A stretch of 64,000 bases of DNA from Bagarius yarrelli. Lineage: Eukaryota > Chordata > Actinopteri > Siluriformes > Sisoridae. The stretch lies in NCBI GenBank assembly GCA_005784505.1, contig VCAZ01000005.1:2122001-2186000 (forward strand), in the 5' to 3' direction. The stretch's first letter is position 1. Each line of letters starts with the position of its first letter. A program made the position numbers and the translations under genes. The notes under the pieces were generated by a model. The model was not told the DNA's origin. It searched no databases and saw only the letters and a program-made list of their open reading frames with translations. This document shows, in pieces, positions 56,599 to 64,000 of the stretch.

Positions 56599-58743
56599 AT
56601 GGAGGAGAGCAGTGGCGTTACCATCTTAGTCCCTTGCACCAGGGATCATCAGGATGTCTTCATCTCTGACTCCCACATTCATAATATGGCAGCAGAGCAG
56701 GACCAGCACAAGCAGGCTGCAGACTCTCTGATCCAGGTGATCGAGAAGCTTAGTAAGATAGTGGAAAAACGGCCTAGGCGATGCACGCTCTCTGGGAAAA
56801 AGCGTCCATCCATAACCTGCGCCTCGGTAATGGTGGCTGATAGCAGGGAGGGCAGCGGAGCGGTTTTACCTTTATCCAAAAGAACCAGGGAGCATATAGA
56901 GGAATGCCAGGATCTCAGCTGTGAATCCCTGCCGATCACAGAGCAAGAATCAATTAATAGAAATGCCCACATGGTTACCTGCTACCAGTGCAGCCTGTGC
57001 CGCTTACTGTCGCCCACATTGAGTGCTTTAAAAGAGCACATGAAACAGCACGATGAGCAGCACAGTGACGTCTTCATGTGCTCGGAGTGTTGTTTTACTT
57101 CCAACCATCAGGAGGAGCTAGAGGCTCATATCAGGCTACACTATAAGGAAGGCAGCTGCACTAAGAAATCCCCCACAGATCAAAATAGCAAAAGTAGGAC
57201 AGGGTTCTCTACTATAAAATCTGAGGCTGACTCAGAGAAAATGCTAGGTACCCCTAAGAAGTGGTACAGTTACGAGCAAGGTCGGTATCGCTGCCTTATT
57301 TGCAGTTATGAATGCGGGCAGCAGCGCAACTTGAAAACGCATGCGTGGAAGCATGCCGGCTTGGTCGACTGCTCATATCCTGTATTCGAAGATGATGCCG
57401 ATCACCACGAAGCTCAGCCTTTATATACTGTGAGCAGCAACACGTCCTTAGAGCAGTTTAAAAAGCAGGAGGCTATTGTGGTTCTTGCACCTGTCAAAGA
57501 ACAAGCTCAAGTTGTTCACGGTGCCCCCTCCATTCATCTGGAACTGTGTGCATCAGCAAGTGTGAAATGTGAGGATGAAATGCTGGCAGAAAGAGTCGAA
57601 GACCTTAAAATCCCTACACAAAGCGTTTTTTGTGTTGAAGAAGCTATGTCAGAGGAACCTTCTGGAGAGGTCCAAGTGACTCCCGAGGCACAAATGGAGC
57701 TGGAATTGGAGACAGAAAACCAGCATGCAAATACTGACAGCTTGTTGTCTTCAGTACAGAAGATCATCAGCTCCAGAGGCAACAGTGCTGGCCATGTCAA
57801 TGTCATTGTGGAGAGGCTGCCTTGCTCTGAAGAACCTGTAGCCAGTAAGCCCCTGCTCCTCAGCCCAGAAGTGTCTGAATACCAGACCCTACTAGCTCCT
57901 CAGGAAATAAAAATTGAGAACCAGCCTCAACCCTTGTACTGTGAGGAGCAGGTTCTGATTGACTGGAGTGGTGACGACGAGCATCAAGAAATGGAAAGTC
58001 AGGAGTCTAATACACCTCCAGAGAACAGTCTGCCTCCAGCTCGTAGGAGAACTCACTCGGAGTGCTTGCGCTTGCACTCCTTGGCAGCTGAAGCCCTGGT
58101 GGCCATGCCATTAGGAGCTCCAGAGTTGAGCAAATCAACCATTAAGAGTACCACGAGTGTTATCTCTGATACAGGTCAAAAAATACTTGATTTGTGTGCT
58201 GCTTCTGCTGCATCCAATGCTAAGGTACCTTCAGCAGAGCTGGTAGCTGGGATGCCAGGGTCAACCACCCTTTTGAACCTCCGCAAGGGTCCCAGGGAAG
58301 AATTAGTGCTGGAAGGACCTTCAAAGGCTGGAATCAGCACATCTTTACTGACCGTCATTGAACGGCTTAGAGAAAGGTCGGATCAGAATGCCTCAGATGA
58401 AGACATTTTAAGGGAGCTACAGGACAATCCACAGATTCTAAATGGCAGTATGGCTAAGGTAGACGAGGATGTTGCCGGGGATACGTTTACTACAGAAGCT
58501 GATTTGGTGGAATACGTTGCCGGAGGTGATCGACCCTACCGCTGCCGTCTCTGCCTTTACAGCAGTGCAAACAAAGGCTATGTCAAGCAGCATCTCCGTG
58601 TTCATAGGCAACGGCAGCCATACCAATGCCCGATCTGCGAGCACATTGCCTCGAATAGCAAGGATCTGGAGAGCCATATGATCCACCACCGCGATAGTCG
58701 CATGTACCAGGGCGAACACTGCAATGACATTTTTCATTATAAG
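56599..58743 (+). CDS. znf507: Zinc finger protein 507, first coding exon (residues 1-715)
   Basis: This is the main exon of a C2H2 zinc-finger nuclear protein, a presumed DNA-binding transcription regulator. The match to vertebrate ZNF507 is by remembered sequence: it starts MEESS, then LIQVIEKLSKIVE (44-56), GHVNVIVERLP, RRRTHSECLRLHSLAAEALV and SLLTVIERLRERSDQNASDED. Visible fingers are ZF1 C131/C134/H147/H151, ZF2 C161/C164/H177/H181, ZF3 C232/C235/H248/H252, ZF4 C649/C652/H665/H669 and ZF5 C677/C680/H693/H697. ZF6 begins at 705 and continues in the next exon, but its first ligand is Gly. The 253-640 stretch is acidic and looks disordered. The start is the ATG at 56599, two bases after a TTTGTGTGTAG acceptor ending at 56596; the upstream in-frame TTG lies in the intron. 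The exon ends AAG|GTAATT after exactly 715 codons (phase 0). Reading on gives only VIIMLY and a stop, which is intronic. Confidence in family and orthology is high. Confidence 0.95.
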
Positions 58744-60610
58744 GTAATTATAATGTTATACTGAATTCTAGCGTACGTGTAACAACTATAGTATACTTTA
58801 AGGAGTTTTCACCTTAATAGGTAAACATCAAAGGTTCCTTAATGGTCCCTACAAACCCTCTGTTTTGTTTTGAATTGACCGCAGGAGATTTTAATTAGCA
58901 AAAAGTAAGCTAGGGTTTAAGATCCGAGCTAACCAAAGACGCTTTGAGAAACACTATTACCCTATGAGCACATGACTCTTATCGAAAACGTTGTTTGCAT
59001 TTAAAGTGGGAGTTTAATGTAAACTACAAAAAAGGTTCATTGCTTCCTGAAAGAACTGTTATTGCATCACAAAATGCATCAGCCTATCGTGTTCCAATAT
59101 GCAAATGGTCATGTAGCAGGCGTAGGGTTATACAGGTTCATTTCTGGTTAACGCTTAACAATAAAAATTTTCGACTTCGAACACCTTTTACCAGATTTAC
59201 ACATATTAAACCAAGTAACAGGTAAAGTCTAATGCTTTAATATATATTATTGTATATCGTGAGAATGTGTAGTAATTTATTCTCATATTTTTATAAAAAC
59301 TAACTGTAGACGAGTTATTCGATCAATGATGACACAGTAATGAACGAAAGTAGAAACAGACTGAGCCAGATATAAAGTCCAAGCATAAATACTGGCACTA
59401 CAGTATTACAGGCCACTACAGAAGCAGGCAGTTACATTTACTTACATGTCCTAACTTAGTAATTACATGCTTAATTTTATTATTATATTGTGGTTATATG
59501 TACCACAATATGTACAAATGTCTAGTTATAAATCGAGAATTTAAGAAAAGTCTTTACACTCCTTACGCTAAACCTGGAACAACGATCATCTTTTTGTTAA
59601 AACAGATAATTTAGCTTAGCTTTGAGTGCTGCTTTTTTGTCGGTCCTTGCTTTTTCAACCTTTTATTACTTAAAGAATTCAGAAGTAAAGAATGTTCACT
59701 TAGCAGTGCGTTAGTCAGGTCTGTCCTGGGGAAACAGACACTCTTTCTGAACAAAACTAGTCATATTCAAAACCATAATCAAATATTTTAATGTGCAAAT
59801 TGACTTAGAATTCCTTGGTGTTGTGTCCCAGGATGCAGCGTACTTAGTAATAAGCTCCAGAATAGGTTTTAATGCAAATTGATAGTCTCATCGGCTGTGG
59901 GGAATTAAAGAACAGAGGCAAATTCATAATCACAGTCTGGAGTAAATATAAAAAAATGGATTCGCAATGTATGATTCAGAACTACGTCGAGTTCAAGTGC
60001 CACATCCGAATTCTGTTAATTTATATTTATTGTCTGAAAGTTTATGCCCCCTGTGGTGTTTCTTTTTATTTTATTCTTCTCTAGGGAGAACAAATGTAGG
60101 TTTGTTGAATGCAAAGGCATCGAGATTTCAAGTAAAACAAATACAGGTTACAAACTGACACCTGGTGTAATTTTAACAAAATTATCTGGCATCATTAAAC
60201 AAGATTTCTGGTTTTTGATTTTATTCTAAAAGGATTCTGAAAATCTAGAACAGATTTTTTTTTCGTCCGAATTAATTAATTTATATTCCCCAATTTTATA
60301 CACTACAAACACGTGTAAAACAATTGTATTTAATTTGCACAGTGGTTTTAATAATAACGCTGTCTTATAGCAGTTTCACAGAAATGTAACAATTATAAAG
60401 TTTATCAGACGTGAGGCAACTATGGCAAAGAAAAATTCCCTGAAATAACATTAAGTTAAGGTCACTTTATCACTAAACTATATCTCCTAAATGTAGTAAT
60501 TACCTTGAAAGTGCTGAAAGAATGTTAAGAATGTAATGAAGATGTTGGCCTTCAGTATCTCCTAATCAATCTTAGGTTTTTCTTAATGTCATTTATTCTG
60601 TCACTTTTAG
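58744..60610 (+). other. znf507 intron between coding exons 1 and 2
   Basis: The intron is bounded by AAG|GTAATT and CTTTTAG. The 1.87 kb holds AT-rich unique sequence with no recognisable repeat or exon. Short ORFs here (for example 58995-59225 and 59872-60084) have no motif and no splice context. Confidence 0.85.
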
Positions 60611-60716
60611 AGTCAACTGAGAAGCCATGAAAGAGAGCATCACGGGATGAGCGACACGGCAGCTGTCGGTGAAACCAAAGCAAACATGGACGAGGCTGAA
60701 AAGATGACCGAAGAGG
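60611..60716 (+). CDS. znf507: znf507 second coding exon (residues 716-750 plus first base of codon 751)
   Basis: The acceptor is CACTTTTAG ending at 60610 and the donor is GAGG|GTACGAGT at 60717. Reading in phase 0 from the previous exon gives SQLRSHEREHH, which finishes the sixth finger (H721, H725). The remembered mammalian protein has SQLRNHEREQH at this place. The rest (GMSDTAAVGETKANMDEAEKMTEE in two parts) is an acidic, poorly conserved linker. The exon is 106 bases and leaves phase 1. It is too short to appear as a long ORF and was found from the intron-exon boundary and the HEREH motif. Confidence 0.88.
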
Positions 60717-61037
60717 GTACGAGTCACTATTACCGCAGTCTGTAGCTTGGACATGGCTGATTTTATTAAACTGCCCTATGCTGCTCCACTACAAGTGAAA
60801 GCGAAGTTAAATTGCTGCTGTTCACTACCAGGTTCTGATGCTAGGGATTTGATTTATTTCTCAAGATCACATGACCTGATTTGCTTCTGAAACCAGCCTG
60901 TTCATAAATATTGCTGATATTAAGTTTGAAAACAGTTATGGCACTTATGGTGACTTAAAACAATAGAAAATGTTAAATAATAACTCATGCACAAGTGCTT
61001 ATGTACATCTGTGTGTGTGTGTGTTGTTTTTCTGCAG
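60717..61037 (+). other. znf507 intron between coding exons 2 and 3
   Basis: This is a short intron of 321 bases from GTACGAGT to TTTTTCTGCAG. It contains a TG run at 61009-61024 directly before the pyrimidine tract. Nothing else is visible. Confidence 0.85.
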
Positions 61038-61149
61038 ATTGTGTCAATGAACAGAAAGTGTTTAAATGTGACATGTGTGATTATACCAGCTCTACCTACG
61101 TCGGTGTCAGGAACCATCGCAGGATCCATAGTTCTGACAAGCCCTACAG
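61038..61149 (+). CDS. znf507: znf507 third coding exon (finger 7)
   Basis: The acceptor TTTTTCTGCAG ends at 61037. The split codon G|AT gives Asp751, followed by CVNEQKVFKCDMCDYT and then SSTYVGVRNHRRIHSSDKPY. This is a full C2H2 finger with ligands C761, C764, H777 and H781 and a following linker close to the TGEKPY type. The YVGVRNHRRIH stretch is a strong ZNF507 signature. The donor is CAG|GTGTGTGT at 61150, inside a TG run. A second TG run (61009-61024) lies just upstream of the acceptor. The exon is 112 bases and leaves phase 2. Confidence 0.9.
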
Positions 61150-61770
61150 GTGTGTGTGTGTCTCAGTGTTTTTTTACTCTCAAGCCTGTGAAGAAGCACC
61201 AGTTAATTAGTCATGTCATCAGCACTGGTTACCAGTGTGTAGCAAACTGCTAAAGCTTTTACACTGTGAAGTGCAGATTCAATCAGTTAAATCGTTTCCA
61301 CCAGGTTTCACATTATGACTGTGTTTAACCACACGAGGGCAGCAAAGTCTAATATTTAATTTCTAAATCAATTTAGTGAATTGTGGGTGTATTTGGTTGT
61401 ACCTTACAAAGTGGTAGATAGAAAATTATTTCTGTCAGTAATCAGCTGGTATATTTACATTATTTGAAGTAAAATCTGACATTTATTTCATATGGAACTG
61501 TGTAAGATGGCATTTCTTTACATATTTTGTTAAATTTTATATAAAAAGGAAGACTTTGAGCTTTAAATATATATAAAAAATAAAGATTTGGGTATCGACT
61601 TGATCACTAGCATTGATCAAGATGAAACAGTTACTGAAGACGGATGAATATAAATGGAATGATTAAACCAGTGTGGTTTTAGATGTAAAAATAAAAATAA
61701 TTATTTACACACAAACACAGTAGCTCTCATTCTGTGGCTCTTGGCAACGCCTCATTATGCATGCGGACGT

Positions 61771-61860
61771 CTCTCAGTCCCCTTTTTTTATTTCACCTAC
61801 ACCTACTTCAAACAGCCCTTCAGAGACGTGTGGCACTTTCAACTAGCACTCGCCCGAGCA
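61771..61860 (+). repeat. Intronic 90-bp duplicated segment, copy A
   Basis: It starts CTCTCAGTCC and contains CCTACTTCAAACAGCCC, TCAGAGACGTG and TTTCAACTAGCACT. It aligns without a net length change to copy B at 62181-62270, 410 bases downstream. It could be a local duplication or two copies of a dispersed repeat. Confidence 0.6.
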
Positions 61861-62180
61861 CGGCGACACGTTGGAAGTGGCAGACAGCGTGGTGATTTCC
61901 TGTTCTCTATAGCAGAAAAAATTAAAGCATGCATCAAGTGGGTGAATTCCAAATGAAATCTATTAATTCCCTTTAGCTGGGGGTTTATACGACGACGCAG
62001 CTTTTAACCACAAGAGAGCAGTAAAGCTTAAGTTTCATTTAGCCGAGACATTTATGTGATTTGCTTTAGTTTAATACAGCGGATGCTTTCTGGGTTATTA
62101 GCTGTGAGTGTCCACGCACACACATACACACATTTGTACCTTCTTCAGCTCTCAGCGGCGTCTCTTTAAACCCGCTGAGT

Positions 62181-62270
62181 CTCTCAGCCGTTCCGCTTCT
62201 CTAACCTACGCCTACTTCAAACAGCCCCTCAGAGATGTGCGTGCCTTTCAACTAACACTTGCCTGAACGC
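62181..62270 (+). repeat. Intronic 90-bp duplicated segment, copy B
   Basis: It starts CTCTCAGCCG and contains CCTACTTCAAACAGCCCC, TCAGAGATGTG and TTTCAACTAACACT. It is the partner of copy A at 61771-61860, with mostly point differences, many of them transitions. It lies 216 bases upstream of the znf507 finger-8 exon. Confidence 0.6.
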
Positions 62271-62485
62271 TACTCTTTGAGCTCAGACTCCATACAAATG
62301 GCCTCTTACTTCACATGCAGAGCTGTGAGGCGAGCAGACCCAGCCCAGCCTTGCATATTTTACACATCAAAAAAAAAGCCATAAATACACACCGGGAGGC
62401 GTAGCTGCTCTGTAGTCAGGGTAGGAAGGGAGGCAGTTTTTAGTCCTCAGAGCTAATATAATATGTCCGCTGTGATCTGCCACAG

Positions 62486-62590
62486 GTGCTGCAGCTGTGA
62501 CTTTGCCACCACCAACATGAACAGCTTGAAGAGTCACATGAAGAGACATCCACAGGAGCATCAGGCCATGCAGCTGCTCGAGCAGTACAG
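62486..62590 (+). CDS. znf507: znf507 fourth coding exon (finger 8), gene continues past the window
   Basis: The acceptor GCCACAG ends at 62485 and the donor is CAG|GTGAGC at 62591. In frame it completes Arg788 and reads CCSCDFATTNMNSLKSHM then KRHPQEHQAMQLLEQY. The ligands are C789, C792, H805 and H809, a normal C2H2 finger. The exon is 105 bases and keeps phase 2, so the next exon should begin by completing an AGN codon. I expect that exon to carry a CSLCGYVC-type finger, as in the remembered orthologue. No such exon is visible between 62591 and 64000, so the C-terminal region, including the last fingers, lies outside the window. Confidence 0.85.
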
Positions 62591-63920
62591 GTGAGCAACA
62601 CGGCCCCGGCGCGGCCGGCGGAAAGAAGTCAATTATTTTTATCCTCCCGAACTTTCAACAGTGGAAGATTTCACTTTAATGTTCAGAAGATGAATCCTGA
62701 CAAAGCTATTGACGACTGGGGAACCTAAGACAAATAATTGGTTCTGCTGTGTGGGTGGAATAAAGGCCCGTCCTTTCTTTTGTCAATCAAACTGACAAAT
62801 CTAATGGTGGAAATTTGTTCTGTAGCTGCTTAATGATGGGACTTGAGTGGCAGGTTAAACAGACGCAGTTTCTCTTATTTATCAAACCTTTTTCCTGTGC
62901 CAGAGGTTTATTGCAGCAATAGCTGTGTTCCATGGTGTCCTACTTGATTTAATGGACACCTGGGAAACTATTTTTTGCCAAACTGGTTCAACACAAGGGA
63001 CAAGTTGTTACTCGGCAGTTAAGGTGGCTGGTCTGCTTAACAAAGGGTTAAAATTCCCAGGACCACCAAACTGCCACTGTTGGGCTCATAAGCAACCCAT
63101 AAATGTAGAAAAAGGAGATGACCTAATGGAATATCTAGTAATATAAAGTTCTTACATGAGATGTTTTTTTATTCTAGGGTTTTTTTTTTTATATATATCT
63201 TTTATACAACTGATCAATTGAGGGGTTAAGGGCTTTGGGCTGTGAATTGAACCCCAATAATCTGTAAAGATTTGTATCGTTTCCCCTTTGTTTTGCCACT
63301 CAAGATTTCCATGTTCTACTCAGAACTTAAGTCTGCATGGATTCATTTCTGTAAAAATTTAATTAGTCATATTTTTGCGGTGCTGCTTTTTTTTGCTACT
63401 ATAATTTTCGTCAGCAGCTTGCAGGTGCCTTATCAAGATTAGCTCACTATGAAAGCTTTGAGGCTTTTTGGTTGTCTTGTGTCAACTAACATCTGCATGC
63501 TGGATATTTTACTATTCACAACTTTGACCGTTCGCGATATTCCACCAATTTCGTTATATTGTGCAGCCGTAACGCTAATTTGTAGCCTAGTTCGTCAGGT
63601 TTCCAGGCAGCACGCTAGAGCTTTTAGAGCTGGTGGGGTAGCTGATGAGTTTACCATTTGTCCACCTCTGGCAATTTATCTTAATTTGCTACTTTCTAGA
63701 GGAAGTGGATATGAATCATAATGAACAGATGTGCTGAACTGAAGGTCACAACCATACAGCGGTACAGTTCTAGCTAAATATAGAGACCCAGCATGAGGAA
63801 ACACACTGTTTTCTGCAACGTGCAAATGAAACTCAGATATTCACCTCCCCTGTCATGTGTCACTCCCTGTAGATAGTTGTATAATCTGGGGTACTTCTAC
63901 AAATTTGTGCTAGACAGAGT
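62591..63920 (+). other. znf507 intron downstream of exon 4, incomplete
   Basis: The interval begins GTGAGC and holds no further exon that I can see. A degenerate tRNA-derived SINE fragment lies at about 63010-63125 (AAGGTGGCTGGTCTGC, then ACCACCAAACTGCCACTG and TGGGCTCATAAGCAA). A weaker scrap lies near 63215-63275 (GGGGTTAAGGGCTTTGG). ORFs here carry no domain. Confidence 0.6.
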
Positions 63921-64000
63921 GTCGTCTTCTTCTCCTTTCGGCTGTTACCTTTTAGGGGTCGCCACAGCGGTCTACTCCAGCTCTGCCACCTGTCTCTTTC
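63921..64000 (+). repeat. Dispersed teleost repeat, 5' part at window edge
   Basis: The text CTTCTTCTCCTTTCGGCTGTTACC followed by GGGGTCGCCACAGCGG (read in parts) matches a very common fish interspersed repeat that I recall from many genomes. I cannot name its class with certainty. It runs off the window end. Confidence 0.5.

Larger units (their letters stand above)
61150..62485 (+). other. znf507 intron between coding exons 3 and 4
   Basis: The intron begins within a TG run (GTGTGTGTGTGTCTCAG) and ends GATCTGCCACAG. Inside are two diverged copies of a 90-base segment (61771-61860 and 62181-62270) and two related ACCACAAGAG-type short motifs (near 61329 and 62009). No exon was found between them. 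Confidence 0.8.

Noticed and set aside
56679..58737. Several minus-strand ORFs of 60-99 aa opposite znf507
   Set aside because: They are shadows of the coding exon on the opposite strand with no independent motif.
58744..58764. Extension of the znf507 exon to VIIMLY and stop
   Set aside because: AAG|GTAATT is a donor, and the next exon continues the finger in frame (SQLRSHEREHH).
61149..61253. Read-through of the finger-7 exon into intron sequence
   Set aside because: The frame after CAG|GTGTGTGT loses all zinc-finger pattern, while the exon at 62486 restores it in the right phase.

Overview
The window is AT-rich vertebrate DNA, most likely from a teleost fish. It has long non-coding stretches, many CA/TG, CT/GA, TA and GATA-type microsatellites, and decayed Tc1-like and hAT-like DNA transposons. 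It also has two families of tRNA-derived SINEs of the kind common in ray-finned fishes. The SINE tails (CTCTGGATAAGGGCGTCTGCC, and GGTGTACCCCTCCTGCC with an AATGAATG end) suggest an otophysan, perhaps a catfish. That placement is inferred from remembered repeat styles and was not searched.

Only one protein-coding gene can be supported: znf507, a multi-C2H2 zinc-finger nuclear protein, on the + strand at the right end. Its large first coding exon (56599-58743) and three short exons (60611-60716, 61038-61149, 62486-62590) join in frame with GT/AG boundaries. They give 822 complete residues before the gene leaves the window. Seven intact C2H2 fingers and one finger with a Cys-to-Gly change are visible. 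The last part of the protein lies beyond base 64000. A candidate promoter and first non-coding exon lie near 53890-54136, with CRE, E-box, KLF/Sp-like and YY1-like motifs and a GTAAGT donor.

The left 53 kb holds no gene I can support. In other vertebrates ZNF507 is a neighbour of TSHZ3, across a wide gene desert rich in conserved non-coding elements. This interval fits the edge of that desert, though tshz3 itself is not in view. Its contents are: Tc1-like relics (5.2-5.8, 31.5, 40.5 and 48.8-49.4 kb); a TA-flanked terminal-inverted-repeat element (5.4 kb); a truncated hAT-like element (10.9-12.0 kb); a possible solo LTR (13.4 kb); a 14-copy ~56-bp minisatellite (14.4-15.15 kb); two copies of one MITE family (28.3 and 37.6 kb); a small hAT-like MITE with an 8-bp target duplication (30.3 kb); about 15 SINE copies or fragments; and several higher-complexity blocks that could be enhancers. 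Two good CTCF-like motifs lie at 22.6 and 24.2 kb.

I found no new multi-gene system. The points most worth a second look are the degenerate sixth finger of znf507, a 90-bp duplication inside its intron, the compact candidate promoter, the minisatellite with higher-order structure, and the nested transposons.
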